Assembly: GCA_038501195.1 (NCBI GenBank)
Contig: JBBPUQ010000007.1
Location: forward strand, 2,705,501 to 2,769,500
Origin: Nemania diffusa
Taxonomy: Eukaryota; Ascomycota; Sordariomycetes; Xylariales; Xylariaceae
Direction: 5' to 3'
Length of the DNA: 64,000 nt
The notes below the pieces were generated by a model. That model saw only the letters and a list, made by a program, of their open reading frames with translations, had not been told where the DNA came from and did no database searches. Positions 23,702-37,100 of this stretch are shown here, piece by piece. Position 1 is the stretch's first letter. The number at the start of each line of letters is the position of its first letter. A program made the translations under genes and the position numbers.

Positions 23702-25667
23702 TTATGTATAGGACCGTTCATAGTTAGACATCATATGTTGCCTCTGATCCAAGGTCAGAAACATAATGCTTCCATCCTTCGTTTGCCCTAGTTCATCATG
23801 CTGTTCTTCAGGCATCCAGTCAACCCCATTCACAACAGCTAAAACTCGTACCCTAACTCTTAGATTCTCACTCTCAACTAGCTTCACTAAAAGCTTCAAG
23901 AGTGTTTTTCTATGAAGATTCCTAGATCCGCTTCCACGACATTGGTCCAATCGGTCAAGTATTATCCAAACTGTTTCGAACGAATGGAATAGATTCAACA
24001 CTCTCAGCGCCACCTTGCCAAGTAAATTTTGGAGGATGTGTGTCTGGGACCCTGTAAGAGTTTCTTTCTCATAATTTTGAAGCTCTGCCCGTAATTCTGC
24101 ATATTGATTCTCATCTCGTAGGACATGGGGGTTCATGCTTAATAGACGGAATAACAATGAAGTAACGACGTGCGTAAAACTATCGTCGGCTTCTTGGATC
24201 CCAAGGATGTAGGAAACACAGGGGCTCTGCTGTTTGGAAATCTCACATTCGGCAATTAAATCCAACCCAACAGGCGATAACCAGCAGTTCCTAGCTTCTC
24301 TGACCATATTGCGTCCTACTAGCACTAAAATGCAAGAGCCAGTCGACTCATGCCACGACTGGAAAGCTTGGTGTTTCTTGACGGAAGCGAGATAGCCCCC
24401 TGGCGTTCGTTGACGAGTGTAAGTTTGCTTGAACTCTGCTGCAATATTGTCTCGATGCCTTTTCAAGTTGGCAAGCTCGGTCTCTGGTGAGTGGGGGTCG
24501 AGTTTCAGCAATTTTCCTATTAGTACCAGGTTTTGATCGTCTTGTCCGAGTTGTAATTCTTTCGCCATCTGTTACTATTTATGAAACAATACCAGAGGGT
24601 TATACACTTACTTTCAACCTGTCCACTCAGATCTTTAATAATGATGTTAGACTCCTCTTTCCTCTGAACGTGATGCGAACTCACCCTCAATTCTCTTCTT
24701 TTGCTCTGTTGTTGAGTATTAGTGATGACTATTTTAAGTTTGAGGATACTCATACCTTCAGTGAGAGTTTTAAGATCAGCAATATTCTGATTTAGTAGTT
24801 CCTCACAGATCAGCCGAATATCCAACATAGCTTGCTCCACTGCGGAAACTTTCTCATCTAAAAACGTCGAATGACCCATTGCCTTGATCCACCTCACTAA
24901 TGAACATGAATTTTAGTCTGAAAACTTTAATAGGGCCGAGGGAGAAAACTTACAGAAACTGCCCATTGTATAGAAGGTGACAGTAGCAATGCAAAACTGA
25001 ATAAAGCAATCATATGCATTAGTGATAGCAGCTTTTAGTCGTTCATCCGGCTCGCTATTTTTCTCATAGATACGACGATATATTTCAATCCCTGGAAGCC
25101 GGTCTTGAATAGACTTCAATGTGGTACTAATCCGACTTTCCATATTTGCTCGATTTCTAGCAACCTATTCAAAAACCTCATTAAGACATTATTGTTATAT
25201 AAGGGGGTCTAATGATTTCATACCGTGAACACGAAAGCTATAGTTCCGATTGCGACCCCCGCAAATGGGCTTCCAACATCCTCAACGAGGTCTAGCACAG
25301 GGCTGATGTCCGACCAGACGACTGAGGCTGAGTTTACAATTTTTGTTGCTTTACTAGCGACCTTCGCTGCTCCGTGTTCATTTCTAGCATCGAAATCTGT
25401 TTTTGTAACCATAGTTTTGTCCCAAAACTCTCCAAATGCCTCCTTCGTATCAATGTTGAAGGCTGATCTCTCTAGCTGCGAGAGCTTCGACGCTGTACTG
25501 ACCCTGGCTCGTAGCTGGCGTTGACTTTCAACCGACTTGTCAAGTTTCTCACTAAACGTCTGTTAAAGGCTGTTTGTTATGTGAATACCAACGAAAAAGG
25601 AGAGAATATACTTCTGTGTTGTGTTTGATGGTTGGGTGTCTCCAGGGGTAGGTACCAAGTGAGCCAT
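23702..25667 (-). CDS. DUF7708-type protein with degenerate P-loop-like C-terminal region
   Basis: Minus-strand multi-exon model: 25667-25612, 25551-25224, 25164-24954, 24896-24756, 24705-24685, 24632-24612 (or -24619), 24568-23702; about 545 aa. The first three introns join the N-terminal domain cleanly: KEAFGEFWDKT, then VWSDISPVLDLVEDVG, then RLPGIEIYRRIYEKN, YDCFIQFCIATVTFY, GSFLRWIKAM. This is the pattern of the fungal DUF7708 region found at the N-terminus of NACHT/STAND-like proteins. A coiled stretch follows. The last exon (GKLLKL..., SCILVLVGRN, CWLSPVGLDLI, VWIILDRLDQC) resembles the region where a nucleotide-binding domain would sit, but I see no intact Walker A. At the 24612/24568 junction the strong GTAAGT donor breaks frame; a weaker donor (GTTGAA, 24618) keeps it. 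Probably not a complete signalling NLR. Confidence 0.6.
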
Positions 25668-27052
25668 CTTTTAGGCCCATCGAAGAGCAGAGAGGGCGTT
25701 TCCTTGTATAATTTGGCTCTACAGCACAAATCAGAGCACAAAGATTAAAAGGAATTTTAAGTAGTGCTTTTATTGGAGCATCAACCTTTCAGCTAGGTTT
25801 CGACTACAGAATTCTTACGTCAGCTGGATAATACCGACTTCAAAATCGAGATATTAAAACTTATACGTTTGGCTTGGAACTTCCCAGCAAACTAGGGGCT
25901 AAAGTAATGAAAATGGGACCAAGATAATAACGGGAGGTGGGCGAGCAGAACTTTCGACGCTTTCGAGCCGAACGCACATCTGAATGTGTGGTGCTTCAGG
26001 TCAGCAGTAGGATGGATCCCTTGACCCTGTAGAGTAACCCCAAAATTTAAATAATACGACCAGGCCCTCCTCCACACAGCTAATAAGAGCTCCAATGCTG
26101 ATTTGGGGGCTGAATCTTGATATGGAATGATCGACCTGCTTACCTAGGGAGAACACACCACCCACATCAATTAATCGTACATTCTTCCAAGACGCAAGGG
26201 AGGCTTCGCATCCGATTGCTTACTTACTGTTGTCTAGTGCGTTGTTCTACTCCGCTCTAATGGCACCCCGCGCTCCTCCTTGAGCTGAGTTTATATATTA
26301 CATGTTACAGTCCCCTGCTACGAGCTTCCTGACGCTGTTCGATATAGCTTACCCCGCCATATTAGCTCATCAATTCTCGCCCATGGCCTATGTGCAAGAT
26401 CTTCCCGTACTTTGAGCTCTAGCCTTACACTAGTAGAGGAAAGAGTTTTGATACTTAGTCCAACAACCCACGCCACCGTTATATTATACAATATCTAGAA
26501 GAACACAATGTAGTATGGTTTATCCTATAGAATATAGTGGCTCTTATAAGCCTATTCTAGTTGCCACTAACTGCCGAAATTTCAGTCGATACTGGGACAA
26601 ATGGTCTGGGCTCCCCGGGGTAGCCTTGAGAGCCTGCTTCAAGCTAGTACTACCCTGCCTGCAGATGTATATGTATAGATACATTTCTGCATGATTACCA
26701 GCATATTGTCCGCGAACACGTCGCAAACATCCTACGAATGAGGCTGATTCGTAAGCTGATGAAGAGTGGGGTTTTCTCAAGGTGGCGATTGCAAAGTAGG
26801 ACTCCCTACATAGACCCGATATATCTCAGTCATAACAGATTGTGTCGCGTGTTGTCTTATATACCATTGACTCTTCACAAGATTAACGGCGTCATTTTGT
26901 CTGACAGATTGAAAGTTGAAAATACAATATTGTGAGGAGTCTAGTTTACGAAACCCTTCAAACGCTTGCCCTAGCTAAAGACCGACCGGCACCAAGTACT
27001 TCTAACACCACTACATACCCCAGAACAAAGAACTCCCCATACATCAATCGCC
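25668..27052. promoter_or_regulatory. Shared intergenic region between divergent DUF7708 and AAA genes
   Basis: About 1.4 kb separates the two head-to-head starts (ATG 25667 minus, ATG 27053 plus). No gene is visible inside. It presumably holds both promoters, and a bidirectional promoter is possible. Confidence 0.4.
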
Positions 27053-29986
27053 ATGGAAGATAAACAAGAAGACTCTGTAATACCGGTAATTTTATCAACC
27101 CAGTAATGCGATATGTAGTGAATCTAACACGTGAAAGATGTTGGCGAGGCAGCTTGCATCTCTGGAAAAGAAATGCATCGAACTAGAAGCGAGGTGTAAG
27201 GTTTTGGAAGCCACTAGAGGAGCTGCGACGGCGGTCACTGATTCATCTATTCCTACCAATATCCGGACCGGGGGCTCTAAGGTATGTATTCCAGCGATTG
27301 GGTACAGCGTAATGACTAATATCTCTTTGTAATTAGCCCTTAGATAATACCCGCGAACAAAACTCTATTGAACAAGAGTCTACGCACGATCAGGTATGAG
27401 TATATGTAAATTTGGTATTATTAAATTTCAATTTATTCTAATGTTCCGTCGCAGAATGAAAAGAAAGGACCGCTCTCGAGAGTCAAGGTGATCATTAGCA
27501 AGAGAGATCGGGACGGCGAACCTATTGAATCCGAAGGGGAGCTACAGACAACAAAGGAGGAAGATGCCAGCACCCACGCATTCGTTTTGAAGAGAATCAT
27601 CTACGACAGCAATTCAGGGATGGTTAACCAGTCTGAGATCAATATAGCCAGTTTAAATCTCTGGAACTTGTTGAAACTCCATCTCCGATGGTATCCCGGC
27701 CATATATTCAGCGAGTCGCCAGTGACACTAAACTCACCATTCGAGCCTAATTATTGTCTACTGTTGGGATCATCTTCGCAAAGTTGCTGCCGAGGTGGGA
27801 GTGGATAATAGCGACAAACAGACCAAAGATGATTTAAACCTTCTCTTAGATACGATTTCCGGTGGTTCGTCTGGAGACGAAAAGCTTGACAAATACTTCA
27901 AAATGAGAGACAACTACAAAAAGCCACAGAAGAAAAGACTCGGGGAAGATGGGACACAGGACGAAAAGCTACAAATGGCGACAATCCAATTCCAAGATTT
28001 ATGGACCATATTCCCACCTGGGACTTTGATATATGGCAAGCCGTTCCAGGGCGAAGACCAAGTCTTTCTGGTGAAAAATAAACGCATCACTTGGCCACAG
28101 CGAAGCCAGAGCCATAATTCCCGCGAGTTCTTTCCATGGACTCTCGAGGCTTGGTCGTATGACTGGAAGGATGGCGTTTTTGGGCGAAGCACCTTTATCT
28201 TGAATTTTGAACAGTTTGATGGACACCGACCCATCACTACCTTGCCATACTATCCCTTCGAGATGCACGAGCATTATGAGTCCGTTACAGCTAAGCTCAT
28301 CGCGCGTGGAAAACTTTTCCAAAAGTATTGTAACGCCAAGGATGGATCACGCATGTTTGATTACAAGGGGGATGCGATTTCTGAGAAGAAGGGGTTTTCT
28401 GGAATGAAAGGCGAAGATGTTGGTTTTAATTCCAAACGGTGCATGATAGAGTTTTATGTTAACACGAACACAGACAGACAATCAGCGCGACTCCCGGAGC
28501 TCATCAGAAATCGGGTTCGACTTTTTCCGGCGGTTTTTGCCCCCTGGTTCACGTAATATTACAGTATCAAGCACTGTTTCTTCCTATGTAAGTACCCCTC
28601 ATTGGAAATACCAAGTAATGGGCTGATCCGTTACTAGGTGGAAGGTAGAGTCATGGTTGACTATGCGTCTTTCTACCAGTATGGGTCAACTGATGGTCGC
28701 AACGGTCCTTTAATGCGGAGCGAATCAGGACTGGAGTGCGGATGCGCGGATTGCCAAGGCAACGACGGTTTAACAGAAAGATACAGAACACGATTCGATA
28801 GGATGCCGAAGAATGATGAATGGGAGGACGAGCAATACCTCATCTGCCCTCCAAGAGTTCTTGGGTATATTCTTGGGGAGAAGAAGTGGGCGCAACTACA
28901 GGTTACCTATTTAACGGAAATCGCTCAACGTGAAGATAAAGATGCCTGGAATTCTCGATTGAAACTTGCCGAGGAAGATACCAAGAGGTTGCTTTTTGAT
29001 CTGGTGAGATGTCATGTGTCTTCAGAGGCGCAGGACGATGACGATACCCAATCACTCGAGGTCGATGATATAGTCCCCGGGAAGGGGAAAGGCCTAGTAA
29101 TACTGCTTTACGGTAAGAATTAGCGTACTTTCAATCCCCGTTGCTAATATCAGACAGGTCCGCCTGGAGTCGGTAAAACCTCAACCGCAGAAACCATCGC
29201 AGTAGCCGCAGGGAAACCCCTATTCTCAATCAGTGTTGCCGATGTCGGCACTAAAGCTAAGCATGTTGAATCGAACTTGTCAAAGATATTCTCCCTCGCG
29301 ACGCATTGGAAAGCAATCCTCCTTATGTGTGTTGTTTCTCAATTCATCATGTGTTGATATTCGTTAACGAGTAATTAGAGACGAGGCCGATGTTTTCTTA
29401 GAGAGCCGTGGTCGGGGAGCGATGGTCCAGTCAATAGACAAGAATGCTCTAGTTTCGGGTGAGTCCTATTTAACTACGAATCTCTATTAGTTTGCATCAT
29501 AGCTCTTCATTTCCACCCCAAATGGCAGTACTAAATTCACCAATAACAGTCTTCCTTCGGGTACTTGAATACTATAAGGGAATCATGTTCCTCACCACAA
29601 ATCAGATAGCAGAGTTCGATATTGCAATCCCTTCTCGGATTCACATTGCTATCAAGTACCAAAGTCTGAAACAGGACCAGATGGAAGACATATTCAAAGG
29701 TTTCCTAGACAACCTACACAAGCACAATCTGGTTGATGACTATAATGAGATCATGGACTGGCTTAGAGAAGACGTCTACTCGGAAGGACTCGACGGCCGT
29801 CAAATCCGCAACATCATCACTACAGCACTGGATTTAGCCCGTGCAGATAGGAAGTTTAACAAGGGAAACAACAAGCTAGGAAAGTCCCACATCAAGAGAG
29901 CGTTCAATAATGCCAAGAACTTCAAGAGAGACTTTGACACACAAATGCAACGATACAAGGATTCTCAGAACAAGATGATCAAATAA
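27053..29986 (+). CDS. AAA ATPase with N-terminal DUF7025 domain (possible frame break)
   Basis: Proposed exons: 27053-27085, 27138-27281, 27337-27393, 27455-28418, 28474-28587, 28638-29112, 29158-29326, 29379-29458, 29550-29986; about 823 aa. Order of parts: short coiled coil (LARQLASLEKKCIELEARC); DUF7025 block (LLKLHLRWYPGHIFSESPVT, FEQFDGHRPITTLP, VEGRVMVDYASFYQYG); then one AAA module with Walker A GPPGVGKTSTAE (split by the 29113-29157 intron), Walker B AILLIDEADVFLESRG, sensor-1-like FLTTNQ, and a Lys-rich helical C-terminus. It probably acts as a hexameric remodelling ATPase; the substrate is unknown. At 27746-27750 the frame must advance one base between SPFEP and WDHLRKVAAEVG. Either a 1-nt indel or a 55-nt intron (27691-27745, GAG acceptor) explains it. 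The 28419 donor (GTTGGT) is also weak, so the gene may be decaying. Confidence 0.7.
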
Positions 29987-31641
29987 GCACGAGTCAGAAG
30001 CTGCGATAAGGGGTGCTGTGTCACCTGTTAGCGATACAGGTCGTGGCTTTAGCTTAAGGGGTCTACTGATCACGTTTTCAGAACGCTTTTCATTAAATTT
30101 CCCATGTGTGATAATCCTCATCCACCTTGTTATAACAGAGTGTGGGTAGTAAGAACCAAACAAAGAAGTTATATCAAGTTGCATTGTATGTCTAACCACA
30201 GGCTATAGTCCTTACAGAATCACGAGATTAGCTCATTATGTTAAAGTTCCTTTCAAGCATATCGAAGACTTGTTAGTTAGCTTATAAAAGCTAGCTTGAA
30301 TAATCCTACTAACTACATCGCCAAAGCTGTTATAATGTGGGGAATTCTTAGAGGCATTGCTATAAGATATGCAGAATAGCTTCAAATTGAACATTTAAAT
30401 AAACTATCTATTTAAAATTGGGTTGCTTAAAGGGGTTATATATACATTCTTACTCTAAACAACCAGTCTGTTACCTATTCTGCCTGCTACAAGGCAGTAG
30501 TAATGTGACAGTATAGTGGAGGTCGATCAACGTGTCAGGAAGTATCAAGAGCGTACAACTATGAGGGATCAATACAGGTGCAGAAGAGACGATCATATTG
30601 TGTTGTTTTTCTAAGGTGTAAAGGTGTAGGCTAAGTTACAGGTTTACTATATATGCAAGACCCTGCGGTCTATAGATTATCCGCTCTTCCACCTAGCAGA
30701 GAGCTTACTTAATACAGTTCTCCTGCTCCGTCACAAGTAATCACCATCGGTGCTAACAGAAATGGCAAAAATGACAAATAATCTCGCTACCTCGACAAGT
30801 GGTTTTAAAGTGATGTCTAGTGTCGCTTCGGCAAGAGCCTACTGTTGTTAGCAGCAGGGCGGCTACTTTGACTACTCGTCTTGTTGGCTTGCTAACCTTC
30901 TTTGACCACTAAATCTGTGTCGCTGTGCGTTTTGGAAAAGGAACGCGGGGGGTATCATGGCCTACCACCGACTGCGTTGATATTGCCAAAGAATATCCCC
31001 AACACCAGGTTACACATTAGACTAACAAAGCTGTCATTTAAGGTAACCTTCTATATAAGTCTCTAGTCGCCTGGACAATAGTAAAAAACCATTTGCCATA
31101 CTCGGCAGCTCGTATAATCCCAACAGACAACACCTTCCAGTTAAGCTCTCTAAAAAGAGTAAACCCAGTGTAGTACAGCTTAGGGCTAGCTCCGCATGCT
31201 AAAAGCGCTACACCAAGTATAACCATCGTAGTTCGCAAGGTGGTCGCAGAAGCAAGACCTTCCATAGACCAGCATTGGCTGTTAGATATAGCTTTAGCTA
31301 GCGTAGCCTAATTTGGGCTTTGGGTCGGTTACTTACTTATAGGCGTAGCCGAGGCCAACTTTAGTAGAACGGCTCGTCATTTCTCTCCTAGTGATGTCGT
31401 GATTTGAAATGCCTTGAGCCAACTCTAGAGGTTTCTCGTGGCGGCTCTAGTCCTGGCCAGATAGAATCAGTGGCGCACAGGTCGATTTAGACTTTGTTGT
31501 GAAGTATCGAGTATGGAAAATGAGACACAATGGTTAATTGAATAGAGTACTCTGGGCAGTATAGTTTGCGAAATCATGATCCGTGATAAAGAATAAATCT
31601 TGGCGGGACAATATGTCGACTAAGAATCTATGCCTTGGTGA
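29987..31641. other. Intergenic, with segment resembling 45966-46050 and a possible solo LTR
   Basis: Positions 30057-30140 resemble 45966-46050 on the same strand (GGTCTACTRATCRCGTTTTC, then CTTTTCATT, then CCTTGTT). A TG...CA-bounded segment at about 30469-30734 (TGTTACCT...CCGTCACA) followed by ATCGGTGCTAAC looks like a possible solo LTR with a primer-binding-like sequence, at low confidence. A 75-codon hydrophobic minus-strand frame at 31038-31265 is not called. Confidence 0.35.
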
Positions 31642-32071
31642 CATCGGTCACGGGTTATTCCACTCCGTCTGAGACACAGTGTCCCTAGAACCTCCACTAG
31701 ACTTATAGAATACATCATCAGATTCTACACAACATATAGGGCTTCCTACAACCGCCTTAATTCAAATTGTACAGAAGCTATTTTTTACGGGCCAAACGAC
31801 GTAGGCGACTACGCTTTTGGTGAGTCTGACAAACTACCCCCACCACATCAGTGGCCATCGCCAATCACTTTTAGCCGCTCCCAATCAGCCCGGAGCATCT
31901 ACGCAGACTTTCTCAAGAGCTGCTCGTTGCATTGGGGCAGGGCGAATATAAATGTAGCGCGCCTCTTGTTGTTTTTTGCCCATGGATTCGGTGGGCTCTT
32001 GTATCAACAAGTACGTAATTACCTCGTCTTCTTTTCCCTAGCAGATCAGCTTTATTTAACATACCGTAGGC
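31642..32071 (+). pseudogene. 5' fragment of SERAC1/DUF676-like alpha/beta-hydrolase, split by LTR insertion
   Basis: The frame beginning GTT at 31657 and running to 32010 is open without any ATG start. It reads FYGPNDVGDYAFGESDK, IYADFLKSC, then RLLLFFAHGFGGLLYQQ. The last phrase aligns with the nucleophile elbow of fungal SERAC1-like serine hydrolases (usual form FVAHSLGGLVxKxA), but the catalytic Ser is replaced by Gly. A canonical donor GTACGT follows at 32011; the intron would end at TAG 32067-32069, with exon bases GC at 32070-32071, exactly where the LTR element begins. The 3' fragment resumes at 45223. A stop at 31639-31641 blocks the frame upstream, so the N-terminus is missing or lies in an unseen exon. 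Family assignment is by pattern and is inference. Confidence 0.65.
32067..32071. repeat. Target-site duplication TAGGC (left)
   Basis: Identical to 45220-45224 at the other end of the outer LTR element. A five-base duplication is typical of Gypsy and Copia integrases. Confidence 0.9.
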
Positions 32072-32396
32072 TGTGACAAGGGCTTATTTTATAGGGCTTG
32101 GAACAAGGTCTATTTAGCTAATAAATCACTTTGGTCTCGTAAGGTCTATGATTCCCCTTTTTTTTTCAGTCTGAAAAAATCAGTCCTTTTTGTACTTAAA
32201 GGCTTTTAAGCTATAGTTTATATAATTTAGTATTTTTAAAACTGTTAGTTTTTTTTGTATATAGTTATAAGTTTAAATAATTTGTTTTATTTAATAGCTT
32301 TTATATAAATAAATTAAATTTTAAACTATTAAATATATATATATATAATTAATTAATAGTTTTTTATAAATTTAAAATAGTTTTAGTTATATAATA
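32072..32396. repeat. LTR of the outer element (left copy)
   Basis: 325 bp. The first 120-150 bases keep normal G/C (for example TGTGACAAGGGC, GGTCTCGTAAGG); the remainder is converted to A/T. Same length as the right copy with no net indel. Confidence 0.92.
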
Positions 32397-33825
32397 TTAT
32401 ATTTTTTTTTTTTTTTATATTTGTTTTTAAATGTAATAATTGTTTTTTATTTAATTAAAAAGTTAATATAGTTGTTATTATTAATGTAAATATTTTTAAA
32501 CTTTTTTAATTATTAAATATAAAATTTTTTAATAAATTTTTTAGTTTTAAAGTTATATAAATATTTATAAAGTTTTTAAATTTAGTATTTTTTAATTAGT
32601 TAATTTTTTTATTTAATAAAATATTTTATATATTTTTAAATTTTTATAAAGTTTATAATTTTGTTAATATAATATTTGTTAATAATTTTTATAAGTTTAA
32701 TTTTATATAAAACTTAATTAAAATTAAATAATATTTAATTATTAATATAATATAGTTTTATAAATAAAATATAAAACAAATTATAAATTTTTTACTTTTT
32801 AAATAAAATAAATTTAATAATAATAAATAAAATTATTTTTTAAATTTTAAATAGCTTTAATATTTTATTATTAAATTTTTTAATAAATTATTTAGTTTTA
32901 ATATATTATATATTTAGTATTATTAGTTAGTTTTTTTTATAAATAAAAGCTTTTTTTTTATATTTATTAGTTTATTTTTTTATTTTTTTATAGTTTGTTT
33001 TAAAATAAATTTTAGCTTTTTTATAAATTTAAATTATTTAATAAATATATAACTAATTATTTAAATTATAAAATATATTAAAAAATAAATTATAAATTAT
33101 AAAGTAAAAGTTATAGTTAATATAAAAAAAAGTTATATATATAAATAAAAAAGTTATATTATTATATATAAATTTTATAATTAATAAAAAGTTTTTTTAA
33201 TTTAATATTTTATAATTTATAAAAATATAAAAATAAATTTTAAAAAATTAGTTTAATTGTTTAATTTAATTATTAATTTTAAAATAAAATGTTATATTTA
33301 TATAAAGTTTAATATTTATTAATTTAAAAAAGTTTTTTTATAAATATATTATAAATTTAAAGTTTTTGTTAAATATTATATTAAAAAAAATGCTATAATA
33401 TTTTTAATAGATTTTTATAAAAATTTTAATAAAATTTTTAGTTTTTTTTTTTTTTATTTTTAATAAAATAAAATGTTTTATTTTAATAAAAAAGTTAATT
33501 ATTATTTAAATAAAATTATATTTATTAAAAAAAAAAAATTAATAATAAAGTTTATTATTATTATATTTTATAGTTTATAATAAAATTTTATAAGCTATAA
33601 ATAATTAAAAAGTATATATTTAAATATTTTGTTGTATTAATATTTTAAATAATTATTTATAAAGTTTTTTATAATTTTTTTAATATTAAGTTATTAAAAA
33701 TTATATATAATTAATTTAAAAGTTTTATTTATATTTATATAATTAATAACTAAAATATTAAGTTTTAATTTTATTATTTTTTATTATAAAATTTAAAATA
33801 TTTATAAATGTTTTTTTTTATATAA

Positions 33826-33830
33826 TAAAC
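33826..33830. repeat. Target-site duplication TAAAC (left) of the nested element
   Basis: Matches 39679-39683 on the other side of the nested LTR element. Confidence 0.85.
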
Positions 33831-34138
33831 TGTTGAACTAATGACTTAATAAAACTTGTATATATGCACTAAGTGTGTATAACTAGGACTTGGACTAAGA
33901 CCTTTATTAAGTAATCAAATAAATAAAAAAAACAAAGATTTATTAAAATCTATAAAACTTATAAGTCCTATGTATATATATATATAAATAACCTATGTAC
34001 AACTTTTTTAGTTATATTTTTTTTTGTAAAATATATATACGAATTAATACAGAACTTTAAAACTTAGAAATAGACTTTAAACTTTATAAATTATTTTAAA
34101 TCTTTTTGTATATATATATATAAAAAGTTCTATTAACA
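33831..34138. repeat. LTR of the nested element (left copy)
   Basis: 308 bp. It retains more G/C than the right copy (for example TGTTGAACTAATGACTT against TATTAAATTAATAACTT). Most differences between the copies are C/T or G/A. Confidence 0.9.
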
Positions 34139-37100
34139 TTAATTAATGATTATAAAACATGATTACAAATTAGTAAAATAAAAAAGCGGAAACTAGTTAT
34201 TATTAAAAATAACTTTTGTGCTATATCTTTTTTTTTTTTGTATAAAAAATAAATTATTATTTTTGTCGATTAGTTAAAAATATATTAAATTAACTATTAA
34301 ATAAATAAAATTTAACTATTATAAAATTGAAGTTTTTTTTGCAATAGTTTAGTTAATTTTTGTATAAAAATCAATAAAACTATAAGTTATTTTATATATT
34401 TAATTTTTTAACTATTTTATTTATTTTATAACTTTTATTTTTTTATTTTTTATAACTATATTAATATTAATAACGAAAATAACAGTAGTAGTAGCAGCTG
34501 CAGCAATTAAATAAACTTAAAACAATAATTTAGCAGCTTTATATAATAAAAATAACTTTATATACAAAAATATAGCTAAAAGCAATAGTATTTAAATAAA
34601 AATTTAAAAAAAAAAATAGATCTAAAGTATTAAAATATAACTATTAATTTTAATATTTTTTTAAAATTTATAAAATTAACTATATATTTTATATAATGTT
34701 TATATAACTATATATAATTAAAAGTTAAAAATAAATAGTTTATATAAATATTTATAATAAATTTTAACAAATAAACAAAATTTATATTTATAAATATTAA
34801 TTATATATTTAAATAAAAATTTAGTATTATAATTAAATATAATTTAAATATTTAACTATATAATATAACATATAATAACAAGTTTATTTATATTTTTAAA
34901 AAATATAAAAATAAAAATAATAACGAGTTAAATAATAATATATTTATATAAATAATACTAGTTTTAATATTTATATTAATAAATATATTAAAACTTTTTA
35001 TTGTATAAATAAATCTTTTAATATTATAACCGGCTGTACTAAAACTAATAACATTAATATATTATATAATATTTAATATAAATAATTAAATATTTAGTTT
35101 TTTTATATAAATAAGAACTTAAAAACTTGTATTTATTTTTAAAATTTTTATTATATATTTTATACTTTTATTTATATATAAAAATCAATTATATAAACTT
35201 TTTTTTATTTAAATTATTTATAATAGTTTAATTAAAACAGTTTAATTTATTATGTTTACTAAAATATAACAGTTTAATTAAAACTATAGCAGTAAGTTAT
35301 ATAATATATTATATAACAAAGCTCGAATTTTTATTTTGATATATTATCGACTTAAAATTATTAAAAAATAATACTATATAGTATTTTTTTTTATACTAAA
35401 AAAAAAAGCCAAACAGTACTATTTCAACTATATTAGTCCAATATATAAATAAAACAAAATTTATATAATATTTAATAATTATTTTAATATAACAGTTAAT
35501 TATAATTAATATTAAATTGATTAAATTATTATTACTTTTATATAAATAAAACAAAATAATTTAATAAAAACAATATTTAAAATATTAAAAACTATAATTA
35601 ATAAATTTTAATTTATATAATATATTTTAAAATTTAGCTATTATAAAAAAATATTATTTTATATAATAATTATATAAATATGTTTTAATATATTTAAGCT
35701 TAAATTTGTTTTAATTAATTAAAAACTTATATATAAAGCTTTGTTTTTAAATTTATAAATAGTACTATAGATTTTTTTTAATTAAAAAATAAACTACTAT
35801 TATATAACAAATGTTTATTTTGTTAACAAATAATATAATATTAAATATTTGAAACAATTATATAATTATAGCTTTAAAAAAAACTTTTGTTAAAAACTAC
35901 AATAATTATATAACAAAAATAATAAAAGTAATAAAAAATATTTTATTTATAAAAAATTTAGTTATTAATTTATTAATTATAGCTAATAAAAAAAATCGAA
36001 AGTAAAAAAGCAATATTTTATTGCATATAATATTTTAAAACAAAAAGTTTTATTATATAAAAAATATAATATATTTATATTAAACTATAAAAGTAATAAA
36101 AACTTTTTATATAATAATAAATTTAATAACAACTTAAATTTTAAAATTAGAAATAAAACAGTTTAATTTTTAATAAATTTAATATATTTTTATTATATAA
36201 TAAAAAAAAATATATATATTTAAAATTAAACATTAATATTAAATAATTTTTATTTAAATAGTTAATATAATATAAAATATTAAAATATTTTATAAAATAT
36301 TAATATAGCTAAAGTTTTAACTATTAAAAAAGTTCAAATTAAAACTTTTGTATAAAAAAACTTTTTTATATAAATAAACTAAACTTTAAGCAGTATAATA
36401 ATTTGATTTAATAATATTAAAAGTTTTAAAACTATAAATATTATAATAATTTTAACATTAATTAAACTAATCGAATTTTATATTTTAAATATACTAATTT
36501 TATTTTTATTATTACTACAAAATATAAACTAATTATATATTTATTTTAATAATATATAAAATATAATTATATAACAAAATAATATAACAATATTAATTAT
36601 ATAAAAATAAAAATATTTGTTTTTTAATATTAGCTGATTAAAAACTGTAAATTATTTTATAAAATAAAAATTTTAAAAATTATATCGTTAATTTAAACAT
36701 TTTTATATAAAAAAATTTATAAAATTATTATAAAAAATTAAATATAATAATATTAATATTTTAATATTTTAAAAAATTAAAAAGTTTTGTTACTATTGTT
36801 AATTATATAACTAAGCTTTAAAAAAATTTAAGTTTTTATTAAAAAATAAATATAATTTTAATTATAAAATTGTTATAAATATTATATAAATTAACAAACA
36901 ACTAATTTTATATATAATTAATATAAATATTTTGTTTTAAATAGCTAAATTTTTAAAGTTTTTAAATATATATAATATTTAAAATATATTATATTAATAT
37001 TAGATTTTAATATATTAAAAACTATTTAATTATATTATATATAATCTCAGTATAAATTTTTCGTTTGAAAAATTTTACAATAATATATAACTAGTTAAAG

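Noticed and set aside
31038..31265. 75-codon hydrophobic minus-strand frame
   Set aside because: Looks membrane-like, but it is short and isolated and shows no family pattern.
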